Positions 1 to 7,967 of a stretch of DNA of 64,000 nt are shown here, piece by piece. The position numbers were made by a program, and so were the translations under genes. Each line of letters starts with the position of its first letter. The first letter of the stretch is position 1. Source of the stretch: CAVSNH01 sp963729275 (GTDB taxonomy: Bacteria > Actinomycetota > Acidimicrobiia > Acidimicrobiales > RAAP-2); the NCBI GenBank assembly GCA_963729275.1, contig CAVSNH010000013.1, positions 310,001-374,000 on the forward strand. Direction: 5' to 3'. The notes below the pieces were generated by a model. It worked only from the letters and a program-made list of their open reading frames with translations. It was not told where the DNA came from and ran no database searches.

Positions 1-31
1 AGGCCGCCGCTCTCCCCGAGGAATCGAAGGC

Positions 32-694
32 TCAGGACCCCACGATGCCGAGTATGCCGCTGGTGACGAGATAGATGCCGACCAGCACCGAGGCGATCGC
101 GAAGATCCCGGGACCGGCATCCACGACGCGATCTCTCAATTCCGCGAGGTGAGCTTCGGCCTCTCCCGGTCGTCGGGCGTAGTACAGGAAGATCAAGCCG
201 ACAGTTGCAGTCGACACGATCGTGAAGACGAGAAAGGCGACCAATGCGATGACCGCCGCCGAATGGTGACGGACGAGCACCACGGCGAGAGCTGCGGTGA
301 GCGTCCACGGCTGCTCCAGTACGCCGACGATTGCCGCTTGCCAGGGATTCAGTTTCTTGAGGTCTGCCGTGAGCTTCTTGGTGACTTTGGAACCCGTGCG
401 GGGCACGTTTCGGTGCTGCCACTGACGAACGGCCACCACGAGCAAAGCCATGCCGAGCAAGATCTCGACGGCGTCCACAGCTAGGTGGCCGCTGCCTCGT
501 TGGCTGACCCTGATTCCACCGAGCGCATAGCTGGCGATGAAGACGATGACGAGCGAAATAGACCAGCCCACGAGGAACGCCGCGGCATTTACCCGCGCTC
601 GCGTCGAGGCCAGCAACAGGATGAACACCACGATCGTGCTGGGTGACAGGCTGGCGAGCAAGCCGAGGAGAAGAACCGTGATGATCAAGCCCAC
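32..694 (-). CDS. GAP family (Sap-like) integral membrane protein
   Basis: A 220-residue polytopic membrane protein with about six hydrophobic segments. The first, at residues 1-25, carries LASLSPSTIVVFILLL, which is typical of the actinobacterial GAP/SfLAP family whose mycobacterial members help move glycolipids across the membrane. A basic cytoplasmic loop lies near residues 90-115 (KVTKKLTADLKKLNPW). The start is a GTG at 694. No lipid-synthesis gene lies nearby, so the substrate cannot be inferred. Family assignment is good; transport of a particular lipid is only a family-level expectation. Confidence 0.8.
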   Translation of the reverse strand: MGLIITVLLLGLLASLSPSTIVVFILLLASTRARVNAAAFLVGWSISLVIVFIASYALGGIRVSQRGSGHLAVDAVEILLGMALLVVAVRQWQHRNVPRTGSKVTKKLTADLKKLNPWQAAIVGVLEQPWTLTAALAVVLVRHHSAAVIALVAFLVFTIVSTATVGLIFLYYARRPGEAEAHLAELRDRVVDAGPGIFAIASVLVGIYLVTSGILGIVGS

Positions 695-1093
695 GGTCAG
701 ACGCTCTGCCTCTCTTGTTTGTGCTGGCGACAGTTCTCAGTGACGGGGTGCAACTGATCGGCCATTGCCATCTCGTCATGTCACGAGGCTGGTGCAGGAG
801 AGGCAAGCCGCCCCCTCGCAGTGACTCTCACAAGGTGGCCCTTCAGCTCGAGCCAGCAGGACGATCGGACGACGGCCGCGAACGAAGAGTAGCCGGGCTG
901 GATCGCCATCAGCCGCGCCAATGCTCCGGATCGCATTTACTCGCCCGTCCACGGCATGGGTGCGACGCCAATGCGGTTCAGAAGGTGTACCTGCTCTCTG
1001 GCAGAGTGTCGCCGCAGGCTCAGGCTTCACGCAGCGGCTTCCGAGGACCCGACGCAATCGGAACGCAGCCGGCGGAGAAACTAGCCTGATCTC
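695..1093. other. Intergenic stretch without a recognised gene
   Basis: About 400 bases between the divergent GAP-family gene and the first NTF2-like gene. Open frames exist on both strands, but their proteins are Arg/Gly/Ser-rich and match no family I recognise. Promoters for both flanking genes must lie here, but I could not point to convincing -35/-10 pairs. Confidence 0.5.
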
Positions 1094-1588
1094 GTGACCG
1101 ACAGAACAGAGGAAGCGCTCGCAACGTATCGCCAGATGGTGGCAGCGCGTGACCGGATCGAGGGGGGCGAGCTTCCGTGGTCGGCGCTGGCCGACTACTT
1201 CACCGAGAATGCCGTCTACATCGATTCGGCCTGGGGTCGGTTCGAAGGTCTGCCAGCGATCAAGCAGTTCATGGGGGACAGCATGATGGGGCTGGACGAC
1301 TGGCGTTTTCCCGAAGAATGGACGATGGCGGACGGTGATCGAGTTGTCAGCATGTGGTGGAATCAACTGCCCGGAAGGCGAGTAGATGGGTCGCAGTACC
1401 GCGTCGCGGGCCTCTCCATTCTGCGCTACGCAGGTGAGGGCAAGTTCGACTACGAGTACGACGTATTCAACATGCAGCAGGTCATGGATGTCATAGCCGA
1501 GAGCGGCTGGAAGCCGAAAGGGCCGATGAACGCTCCGCCCGATCCCCCGAACCGCGACACGACCGCACCCCCGCGTGCTGACCACTGA
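1094..1588 (+). CDS. SnoaL-like / NTF2-fold protein (first of a pair)
   Basis: A 164-residue protein with the cone-shaped NTF2/SnoaL fold pattern: an N-terminal helix (EEALATYRQMVAARDR), a strand with FTENAVYIDSAWGRFEG, and a C-terminal strand pair ending in the FDYEYDVFNM region. Related proteins act as small hydrolases, isomerases or cyclases, or only bind ligands; the reaction here is unknown. The start is GTG at 1094. The stop overlaps the ATG of the next gene by one base (TGATG), so the two are probably translated together. The last 20 residues are Pro-rich and probably disordered. Confidence 0.8.
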   Translation: MTDRTEEALATYRQMVAARDRIEGGELPWSALADYFTENAVYIDSAWGRFEGLPAIKQFMGDSMMGLDDWRFPEEWTMADGDRVVSMWWNQLPGRRVDGSQYRVAGLSILRYAGEGKFDYEYDVFNMQQVMDVIAESGWKPKGPMNAPPDPPNRDTTAPPRADH

Positions 1589-1992
1589 TGATCAGATCGC
1601 CGGCATCTTCCGCCGACGCCCTCATTCGCGCCACGATCGAGCGCTATCAGGCCACCTTCAATTCCGGTGACAGAGATGGCTGGCTCGCGCTGTTTACCCA
1701 TGACGGTGTGCTCGAGGACCCTGTTGGATCGCCACCTCGAGTGGGGCGTGATGGCCTTGCCGCCTTCTGGGGCCAAATTCATGGTGGCAAGCAATACGAC
1801 GTCGAACGCGCTGTTCGCATGGTCCAGCGACCGTTGGTGTGTGGTCTCGAAGCGGCGTGGGCCTTTGAGCTCCGCATACCCGTCGCCCAACGGATCGGAG
1901 TGGTCGAGATCATCGATCAGGCGATCTTCACCAACGACGGGTTGATCCGCCGATTGCGCGCATTCTGGAGCGAAGCCACCATCCGGGTCTGA
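1588..1992 (+). CDS. SnoaL-like / NTF2-fold protein (second of a pair)
   Basis: A 134-residue NTF2-fold protein. The N-terminal helix IRATIERYQATFNSGD is followed by WLALFTHDGVLEDPVGSPP, the usual Asp-containing pocket strand, and the C-terminal half ends on the strand LIRRLRAFWSEATI. It starts inside the stop codon of the preceding NTF2-like gene, which implies a two-gene operon and perhaps a heteromeric or sequential role. The two proteins are only distantly alike, so this is not a recent duplication. Substrate unknown. Confidence 0.8.
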   Translation: MIRSPASSADALIRATIERYQATFNSGDRDGWLALFTHDGVLEDPVGSPPRVGRDGLAAFWGQIHGGKQYDVERAVRMVQRPLVCGLEAAWAFELRIPVAQRIGVVEIIDQAIFTNDGLIRRLRAFWSEATIRV

Positions 1993-2008
1993 ACACTGTG
2001 ATCGCCAG

Positions 2009-2282
2009 CTAGGAGGCCATTCCTGACTCGATCCGTCGCCGCAAGGATCTCCACTCGTTCCGGGGGCCAGGCACCGTCACAAGGCATCGACCCGTTTTCC
2101 ACGCACTCCCGGATCGCCGACGAGTGGGCTCGGACGTCATTGACGGACCAGAGATCGAACGCCTTGGCCATCGACTGGCGGTCGTGTTCCCGAAAGAGCC
2201 CCTTGATGTCCGTGTCGAACTCAGCTGCTCGCTCTCGGCCGACGTTTCCACGAATAAACACGTACGCTTGACTCCCGGTCAC
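2009..2282 (-). pseudogene. Frameshifted small conserved protein (GSMPCDGAWP family)
   Basis: The first about 80 residues contain IKGLFREHDRQSMAKAFDLW and GSMPCDGAWPPERVEIL, which match a family of about 85-95 residues found in actinobacteria and proteobacteria, function unknown to me. The family normally ends in a phrase like RRWxxxGMPA. Here the frame that encodes VEIL runs on as AATDRVRN..., while the neighbouring frame gives RRRIESGMAS and then a stop at 2009. Removing one G near 2042 would restore a normal-length protein. This is either a real frameshift mutation or a one-base sequencing or assembly error; without correction the frame runs on to 1917. Confidence 0.7.
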
Positions 2283-2310
2283 TTCGTTCTTCCCCCGGAT
2301 GTCGTCGCCC

Positions 2311-2961
2311 CTATCGTCGGTTGCAGACGAGGTGAGTCACGCCGCTCGGGGTGGTCGCCGACTCGATGTCAAAGCGCTCTTCGAGGCCCTCTAACCCTTC
2401 CCACAGTGGCTCGCCACGTCCGAGGACAATGGGAACGATGGCGACGTGCAGATAGTCGATGAGGTCGGCCGCGAGGAACTGGCGGACGGTCTTCGGTCCG
2501 CCGCCGATGCGGACGTCCAACTCGCCGGCTGCCTCTTGGGCAACCGCCAGCGCTTCCGCCGGGCTGGCGTCGATGAAATGAAAGGTCGTGCCGCCTTCCA
2601 TTTCGAGCGTCGGACGGGGGTGGTGAGTGAGCACGAACACCGGGTTGTGATAGGGCGGGTTGTCGCCCCACCACCCCGTCCAGGTCAGATCACCCCACGG
2701 ACCGCGCTGAGGCCCGAACATGTTGCGGCCCATGATGTCCGCCCCGACGCTGGGGGCCCATCGGCTGGCGAAGCCGTCGTCGGCATTGGTCGTTCCTCCT
2801 GTCACACCGTGGAGCTGGCGGAAGGATCGGGTGGCATCGAACCATGCCAGGAGTCGGCGTCCGGCGTGGCCGAACGGCGCGTCGAGTCGCTGTCCTTCCC
2901 CGGAGGCGTAGCCGTCCAGGGAGACCGACAGGCAGTGGACACGGACGGATGACACTGGCAA
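2311..2961 (-). CDS. Dihydrofolate reductase family protein (RibD C-terminal-like)
   Basis: A 216-residue single-domain reductase of the DHFR/RibD-C fold. It opens with VRVHCLSVSLDGYASG, has GADIMGRNMFG and VFVLTHHPRP in the nucleotide-binding core, and ends with the VRIGGGPKTVRQFLAADLID and IVPIVLGRGEPLW segments that define the family. It probably uses NADPH. Members are widespread, stand-alone and mostly of unknown substrate. It is monocistronic here; no folate or riboflavin gene adjoins, although a riboflavin synthase lies 27 kb away. Confidence 0.88.
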   Translation of the reverse strand: MPVSSVRVHCLSVSLDGYASGEGQRLDAPFGHAGRRLLAWFDATRSFRQLHGVTGGTTNADDGFASRWAPSVGADIMGRNMFGPQRGPWGDLTWTGWWGDNPPYHNPVFVLTHHPRPTLEMEGGTTFHFIDASPAEALAVAQEAAGELDVRIGGGPKTVRQFLAADLIDYLHVAIVPIVLGRGEPLWEGLEGLEERFDIESATTPSGVTHLVCNRR

Positions 2962-3339
2962 CTCCTTCCACAGGGACCTCAGATGCCACCGACTCTACTG
3001 AGGAAGGTGTCTCTCCATATCTGCCACTGACCACCTACCAGAGCGCTCGTCCTCCTTGGCGAATCGCGCTGCAGCCTGAAGGTCGATTCCAGCTCGGCTA
3101 GCGGCAGCGCCAACACTCGATGACCATGATGGCGGCGCACCGTCATTGGCAGAGATGGCCGGTCCCCACCTTCCCATCGTCAGTCATTACCTCTCGCCTT
3201 ACCTGCTTACATGCATCCTTGAACTCCACCGATACGGTGGCCCCGAGGCGTCGTTGGAACGCCGCACGATCCTGTCTCCGGTCGTCGGCAGGATTGTTCG
3301 AAGCCCCCGAGCCGCAATCTCGGCGGTCACACCCTCGTC
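2962..3339. other. Intergenic stretch without a recognised gene
   Basis: About 380 bases between the reductase gene and the GNAT gene, both on the minus strand. GC content is a little lower than in the surrounding coding DNA. Short open frames here are low-complexity and match no family I know. I see no tRNA, no clear terminator with a T-tract and no repeat. Confidence 0.4.
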
Positions 3340-3777
3340 TCAGAGTGCGTGTTCGTATACGACGAACGAGACGCGCTTTGCAAGAAGGTCGTACAGAGAC
3401 CGCGCCGGACCGTTGAACTCCTGTGTGTGCCAATACACCTTGACGACTCCACGCCGTCGAGCCTCCGAGAGAACCGCCTCGATAAGAGCCTGGCCCCTCC
3501 CCGACCCGCGCGCTTGGGGAGTCACGAAAAGATCCTCCAGATAGCAGTAGCCCGCCTCGCTCCACGTCGTCGGATGGACGAGCGCGTTGGCGATGCCGAC
3601 GAGTTCACCCTCGTCCGTCTCGGCTACCAGGCCGAAGAGGCCATCACGCTGGTCGCGGAGCCGCTCGAAGGTACGGCGGCTCACGTCCTCAGGCAGCTCT
3701 TCCCGGTAGAAGTCCAGGTAGCCCTGCCATAAGACCTTCCACGGGCCCCAGTCCTCGTTCTTCACGAAGCGAATCAC
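3340..3777 (-). CDS. GNAT family N-acetyltransferase
   Basis: A 145-residue acetyltransferase of the GNAT fold. The acetyl-CoA pyrophosphate loop is at about residues 87-98 (VTPQARGSGRGQALIEAV, fitting Q/RxxGxG/A), preceded by the core strand YCYLEDLFV and followed by VKVYWHTQEFNGPARSLYDLL, the usual C-terminal helix with the AR/LY pair. It should transfer an acetyl group from acetyl-CoA to an amine; the acceptor is unknown. It is monocistronic, with no neighbouring resistance or toxin gene that would suggest a role. Confidence 0.9.
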   Translation of the reverse strand: MIRFVKNEDWGPWKVLWQGYLDFYREELPEDVSRRTFERLRDQRDGLFGLVAETDEGELVGIANALVHPTTWSEAGYCYLEDLFVTPQARGSGRGQALIEAVLSEARRRGVVKVYWHTQEFNGPARSLYDLLAKRVSFVVYEHAL

Positions 3778-3944
3778 GAGCCGAGCTTAAGGGGTTCGCA
3801 CAGTGCACGACCTGAGCCATGGCCACCTGGAGGAGGCCACAACTGCAGTCCTGGAGCATCGTGACCTCAATGGAGGCAGATATCCAACAGAAGAGACCGG
3901 GACCCATCGACGAATCGCGTGACTCTTGACCTAGCATCGCCCCC

Positions 3945-4379
3945 ATGCCAGCCGTGCCGGCGGCCCGGTACCTTTTGCGAGCGAAGGACCTGGCCGACTC
4001 TCGCTATTTCGAGCTGCTCACGGTTGCCGATCTGGCACGGACGGCTGGCCTGTCGAAGTCGCACTTCAGCAGAGAATTCGCCAAGACGTTTGGCGAGTCG
4101 CCACATCAGTACCTGTTAACCCGCCGGCTCGAGCGGGCAGCTGCCCTGCTGCGCACGACGGACTGGTCCGTTTCCAGAATCTGCTTCGCCGTGGGGTTGG
4201 GAAGCGTTGGTTCTTTCACCACCAGCTTCCGGCGCATGTTCGGCAAGCCTCCGACGACGTACAGGGCGGCGTGGCCGCCGGCCGCACAGTTGGTCAGGAT
4301 CCCGCTGTGTGTTGCTCAGGCCTATGGTCGTCCAAAGAACCGCACGTTTCGAGAAGACGGACCTGAGCGTGTTCCTTAA
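3945..4379 (+). CDS. AraC family transcriptional regulator (DNA-binding domain only)
   Basis: A 144-residue protein that consists almost entirely of the AraC double helix-turn-helix domain. The first HTH is in LTVADLARTAGLSKSHFSREFAKTFG (split here: LTVADLARTAGLSK, then SHFSREFAKTFG) and the second in WSVSRICFAVGLGSVGSF ending FRRMFGKPPTTYR. No separate ligand-binding domain precedes it. It lies 29 bases upstream of a VOC-family gene in the same direction, a common pairing in which the regulator and the VOC protein are co-transcribed. The start used is ATG at 3945. Confidence 0.88.
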   Translation: MPAVPAARYLLRAKDLADSRYFELLTVADLARTAGLSKSHFSREFAKTFGESPHQYLLTRRLERAAALLRTTDWSVSRICFAVGLGSVGSFTTSFRRMFGKPPTTYRAAWPPAAQLVRIPLCVAQAYGRPKNRTFREDGPERVP

Positions 4380-4408
4380 ACTCTTTCTCAGCACACAAGG
4401 AGGGCCAA

Positions 4409-4846
4409 GTGATCAGGATCGCCAATGCCCAGTTTTGGGTGCACGACCAAGATGAAGCGCTCAGCTTCTACACCAAGACCCTCGGCTGGGAAGTCCGAGC
4501 CGACGTCACCATGGAGGCGTGGCAATTCCGGTGGCTGGCCGTGGCACCCCCAGGCCAGGCGGACACGGGTCTCGTGTTGATGCCCGTACCGGGTCCGCCG
4601 ATGCTTGACGCCGCAGCCAGTGCTGCCCTATCGGACCTCGTGGCCAAGGGTGCTGGAGGGACCCTGTTCTTGGAGACCGACGACTGTCGGTCCAGCTATG
4701 AGCAACTCTCAGCTCGCGGCATTGTCTTCAACGACCCTCCGACCGTGCAGCCGTACGGGATCAACACGTCGTTTCGAGATCCATCAGGGAACAACATCCG
4801 CTTGACCCAAGTGCTCGAGTTCGACCCGGCTCGAACTTCAGTCTGA
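4409..4846 (+). CDS. VOC family (glyoxalase/bleomycin-resistance-like) protein
   Basis: A 145-residue protein made of two beta-alpha-beta-beta-beta modules. The first has FWVHDQDEALSFYTKTLGWE and the second TLFLETDDCRSSYEQLSARG with the closing RDPSGNNIRLTQ, the usual metal-ligand strand. Members bind a divalent metal and act as lyases, dioxygenases, or antibiotic-binding proteins; the substrate is unknown. The start is GTG at 4409 with AAGGAGGG just upstream, a strong ribosome binding site. It sits directly behind the AraC regulator. Confidence 0.9.
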   Translation: MIRIANAQFWVHDQDEALSFYTKTLGWEVRADVTMEAWQFRWLAVAPPGQADTGLVLMPVPGPPMLDAAASAALSDLVAKGAGGTLFLETDDCRSSYEQLSARGIVFNDPPTVQPYGINTSFRDPSGNNIRLTQVLEFDPARTSV

Positions 4847-5043
4847 CCTCATCACTCAAGTGCTCAGGGCTCGAACGACGCCAGCTTCGCTTTCAGCCCC
4901 GGCTTGGGCGTGGACAGCTCGGGCGCCATTACGCCAACGAGATCGAACGGCACTACCGGGCCGCGGCCTCCCCGCAGTGAGCACGGCATCATCCGGGGGG
5001 CCGTCCGGGCCGGGCCCGCAATCGCCGGCGGCCGTCACCTCGG

Positions 5044-5685
5044 TCAGCCGAGCGTGAGCGAAGCGCCCGGGCCGAAGGCGAGCTCCGGGACAGATGCACT
5101 CACGTCGCCCTGCGTGCAGGCGTCCTGGAGTGCGATGAGGTCGACCAAGGCACCGATGTTGAGGGTCGCCGTGGAAGGGCCGGCGTACGACCCTTTTGTC
5201 CTGCCCATCCCGGTGTAGCCCGTCAGCGTCCCACCGGGGTTGGTCAATGAGGTGAGGGTGAGCTTTACGTGCGAACGCTTCACGCCCGGAGGAGACCAAG
5301 TGATCTTGTTCTTCAGCACCATCCCCGGGTCGAACGGGGCGACATAGCAGGCCCCGGCCACCTTGGTCCCATCGACCTTGGCGTCCTTGACCTTGACGGC
5401 CTTGCTGACGATGGTCGCCGATGTGGGGCTGGGCGAGCCACCAGTGCAGTTGACGGCGAAGAGGTCGAACTGGACCACCTCCTGGGCGAAACCAGGCGTC
5501 CCATCAGCCGTCAGCGGCGGCGTGAAGGTCGCATCTCCACCGATCCCACAGGTGACCATCCCTTTGCCGGTGGCCGCTTTGGTCGGCTTGGCCGAGGAGG
5601 CCGACGCGGGCCCCGCCGAAATGACGACCAAGCCGAGTGGCAACGCCACCACCGTGACCGCTGTCAGAAGCCTGCCCATGCGCAT
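5044..5685 (-). CDS. Secreted protein of unknown function
   Basis: A 213-residue exported protein. The chosen ATG at 5685 gives a classic signal peptide (MRMGRLLTAVTVVALPLGLV, then an A-S-A type cleavage site near residue 31) and is preceded by GGGAGGG about 5 bases upstream; a longer frame to 5748 lacks that signal. The mature part is rich in Thr, Val and Gly with two or three Cys residues that could form a disulfide. I recognise no domain. A cluster of GC-rich hairpin sequence lies just downstream. Likely extracellular or wall-associated. Confidence 0.65.
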   Translation of the reverse strand: MRMGRLLTAVTVVALPLGLVVISAGPASASSAKPTKAATGKGMVTCGIGGDATFTPPLTADGTPGFAQEVVQFDLFAVNCTGGSPSPTSATIVSKAVKVKDAKVDGTKVAGACYVAPFDPGMVLKNKITWSPPGVKRSHVKLTLTSLTNPGGTLTGYTGMGRTKGSYAGPSTATLNIGALVDLIALQDACTQGDVSASVPELAFGPGASLTLG

Positions 5686-6073
5686 TGTTCCCTCCCTGGT
5701 CGATGTGTCAAACCTCGAAGGCTCTCGGGAGAGGACCCGTCTCGGCACCGGGAGCCCGATGGGACGGTTCCGGCATCTGGATCGCCCGGACGGCGCCGAC
5801 CTCCGGCGTGTGGGACCGAAGTCAGGCTGCCCCTCGTAGAGAGTCTGTCAGTGATTACTTATCTAACACCAGCCATGGGTGTGACACAAGGGCGTGTCGG
5901 GGACCGAGCCCCATCCGTGCCTGAGAGCTCGCCACTCATCCGCCCGGCGCGCGCTGAGAGTGGCAATGCAGCCACGTCCGGCCCCGGCGCCCCCCAGTCG
6001 GACATGCCCCCAGGCGCGCCACCGCCTGCGGCCGGAATCCGGCCACAGGCGGCAGACGCCAATGAAGCTGCGA
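5686..6073. other. Intergenic region between two secreted-protein genes
   Basis: About 390 bases holding the leader of the gene that starts at 5685 and the terminator hairpin of the gene that ends at 6074 (both minus strand). An AT-richer patch at about 5848-5870 could contain the promoter for the downstream gene; on the minus strand TTGTGT and TAGATA stand 18 bases apart there, which is only a weak match. Confidence 0.4.
6022..6052 (-). terminator. Strong hairpin downstream of the secreted-protein gene
   Basis: An inverted repeat with arms 6022-6028/6046-6052 (CCGCCTG/CAGGCGG) and 6030-6035/6039-6044 (GGCCGG/CCGGCC), one C-A mismatch between them and a 3-base loop. It starts 21 bases after the stop of the gene at 6074-6511. 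There is no following T-run, as is common in high-GC actinobacteria. Confidence 0.6.
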
Positions 6074-6511
6074 TCAGCGGGTGCGATCGACCGCCGTGGT
6101 CACATACACAGGCACCTTGGCCTCGATCACCTTGGCTTGGGTCGAGCTCAGGTGGCCGGCAGTGACGGCTTGATTGACCTTGCTGTCAGCCGCCGTCACC
6201 AGAGCATTGATCACGGCCTGGGGGCTCACGCCGTGCTGCGTGGCCACGCCGGCAATCGAGTTGCCGGCTTTGAGGTCGGCGACCAACACCTGGGGGGTGA
6301 CACCGATGGTCGTGGCGCTGATGTCCACTCCCGCCTGGCGGATCTCCTTGCGATGCGTCCATAGCCAATGCTTGATCTGGCCCTTGGTGGCATGGTTGGC
6401 CACGGGAGCCGTCGCGGCCGGGGTTGCGGCGTAGGCCGTACCGGTCATGGCGACCCCGCCGGCGAGGAGTGCCCCTCCGATGAGGACCGGGGGGATGAAC
6501 TTCGTGAACAT
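6074..6511 (-). CDS. Small secreted alpha-helical protein of unknown function
   Basis: A 145-residue exported protein. The signal peptide is clear: MFTKFIPPVLIGGALLAGGV then AYAA near residue 29. The mature part is mostly helical, with VTPQVLVADLKAGNSIAGVA and VNALVTAADSKVNQAVTAGHL; similar short secreted proteins occur across actinobacteria and carry a motif in which 'T...L...L..G.SIA.VA...GV' recalls a LysM-like or helical-bundle repeat. Function unknown. AAGGAG stands 5 bases upstream of the ATG, so the start is secure. Ends in a strong hairpin. Confidence 0.72.
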   Translation of the reverse strand: MFTKFIPPVLIGGALLAGGVAMTGTAYAATPAATAPVANHATKGQIKHWLWTHRKEIRQAGVDISATTIGVTPQVLVADLKAGNSIAGVATQHGVSPQAVINALVTAADSKVNQAVTAGHLSSTQAKVIEAKVPVYVTTAVDRTR

Positions 6512-6720
6512 GATGCTCCTTCTCGATGGACTCTTCTGATGGATCCATTGTGCCCACCGGCCGTGGGGCCCGAGTTAGGGAACTATGAGGATCCGGTAAA
6601 GGTCGGTGAGCCGGAAATGCATTGTGGCCTGGTGTTCTGACCTGGTCATACCGGCGTGGGTCGTTCACGACCACGGTGCCGGCTCGGGAGTCGGATTGGC
6701 TCGGACGCCACTATTCGACC

Positions 6721-7185
6721 TCAAGGAGCCGTGGGCCGCTGATCGCCCAAGAGGTAGCGCGGGCCCGGTCCTCTCGCCTGGGCGACATCGTCCGGGTTGT
6801 ACAGGGCGCACTGTTTGAGGGACAGGCAGCCGCATCCGATGCACGAGGACAGATCGTCCCGGAGCCGCTCGAGCAGCGCGATCTGCCGGTCGAGTCGTGG
6901 CCGCCAGGAGCGGGACAGCCTCGACCAATCGGCTGCCGTCGGTGTTCGGCCTTCGGGAAGGGTCGCCAGGGCCGACCTGATCTCGTCCAGGGACAGCCCG
7001 ACTCGTTGGGCGATCCGGATGAAGGCCACCCGCCGGACGGTGTCCCGGTGGAACTGACGCTGGCCGCCGGAGCTCCGCTCGGCGCCGATCAGGCCGTGAC
7101 GCTCGTAGAACCGGAGGGCGGAGACGCTGACGCCCGTCCGGTCGGCGACCTGCCCGATGGCCAGCAGAGTCGTCCGGGCGTGCAC
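6721..7185 (-). CDS. soxR: Redox-sensing MerR family activator SoxR
   Basis: A 154-residue regulator. The winged HTH is at residues 8-50 (LAIGQVADRTGVSVSALRFYERHGLI), a dimerisation helix follows, and the C-terminal part has the four-cysteine cluster CIGCGCLSLKQC at about 114-125 that holds a [2Fe-2S] cluster. Oxidation of that cluster by redox-active molecules switches on target genes. In actinobacteria SoxR usually controls a few oxidoreductases or exporters rather than soxS. It is divergent from an HD-domain gene, and a 7-base palindrome lies between the two starts. Start taken as GTG at 7185. Confidence 0.93.
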   Translation of the reverse strand: MHARTTLLAIGQVADRTGVSVSALRFYERHGLIGAERSSGGQRQFHRDTVRRVAFIRIAQRVGLSLDEIRSALATLPEGRTPTAADWSRLSRSWRPRLDRQIALLERLRDDLSSCIGCGCLSLKQCALYNPDDVAQARGPGPRYLLGDQRPTAP

Positions 7186-7208
7186 CCCAGCAGTTTCTCA
7201 CATGGAGC

Positions 7209-7228
7209 TGAACCTTCATACAGGTTCA
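7209..7228. promoter_or_regulatory. Palindrome in the soxR/HD-protein divergent promoter: likely SoxR operator
   Basis: A perfect inverted repeat TGAACCT-TCATAC-AGGTTCA, 20 bases, centred 33 bases upstream of soxR and 78 bases upstream of the HD-domain gene. MerR-family activators bind such palindromes inside a promoter spacer. On the minus strand the right arm forms TTGAAC, a good -35, though the expected -10 at 19 bases is poor. Assignment to SoxR is inferred from position. Confidence 0.55.
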
Positions 7229-7295
7229 AGAGAGTGATGCTCACCCTTTGTGACCGATGCCCGTTGGTAGGTTGAGGCTGGTGGCGCAGGACAGG

Positions 7296-7841
7296 ATGCA
7301 ATTCCGGCGAATGGACGAAGGAACGGACGCCGATTTTCTAATCTTGAAGAAGGTCCACACCGACAACATCGTCGCCCTTCCCGACCGCCTCCTGCGCATG
7401 CTCACCGGTCTCAAGGCAGACGAGGCCTATCCGGTGGACCGGCTCACCCACAGCCTGCAGAGCGCCACCCTCGCAAAACGGGACGGCCGGGACGACGAGT
7501 ACATCGTGTGCTGCTTGTTCCACGACATCGGCGAGTCGCTCGGACCGTTCAACCACGGTGAAGTCGCAGCCGCCGTCCTGCGGCCCTTCATCTCGATCGA
7601 CAACTACTGGATGCTCGCTCATCACCCGACCTTCCAGACGTACTTCTACGGCCAGCATCTGGGCATCGACCCCAACGAACGGGACGAGTACATCACCAGC
7701 CCGTTCTACGACCGAACGGTCGAATTCTGTGCCCAGTACGACGAAGTGGCATTCGACCCCGACTATCCGATCGAGCCCGTCTCGACCTTCGAGCCCCTGG
7801 TCCGGCGGGTCCTCGCCAAGGAGTGGACGCCCCCGAGCTGA
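7296..7841 (+). CDS. HD-domain metal-dependent protein (PhnZ-like mixed-valent di-iron oxygenase candidate)
   Basis: A 181-residue HD-fold protein. The metal-ligand pattern is visible: a His in VDRLTHSLQSA, the HD pair in CCLFHDIGESLG, a His in FNHGE, another in LAHHPTF, and an Asp in AQYDEVAFDPDY. A Tyr sits six residues before the first His (EAYPVDRLTH). This spacing resembles the PhnZ / inositol-oxygenase type of di-iron HD oxygenases more than a phosphodiesterase, but I cannot prove the reaction. Start ATG 7296 follows AGGACAGG; an upstream frame reaches 7257. It is divergent from soxR, so it may be redox-controlled. Confidence 0.75.
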   Translation: MQFRRMDEGTDADFLILKKVHTDNIVALPDRLLRMLTGLKADEAYPVDRLTHSLQSATLAKRDGRDDEYIVCCLFHDIGESLGPFNHGEVAAAVLRPFISIDNYWMLAHHPTFQTYFYGQHLGIDPNERDEYITSPFYDRTVEFCAQYDEVAFDPDYPIEPVSTFEPLVRRVLAKEWTPPS

Positions 7842-7967
7842 GCCGGATCGGTGGTGGGCTTCAGAGCCCGACCACAAGGCGGGCGCGGCGCCCCGCCGGA
7901 GGCGAAGGCGACCGGCGCACCGCCACCGGCACCGGCGCCGGCGCCGGCTCGGCGCGAAGATGGCCAC

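Noticed and set aside
715..1089. A 124-residue frame in the first gap
   Set aside because: No family match, low-complexity composition, no ribosome site.
7851..7967. N-terminal extension of the SRPBCC protein
   Set aside because: It is Pro/Ala/Gly-rich from GC-rich repeats and precedes the natural family start at 7968.
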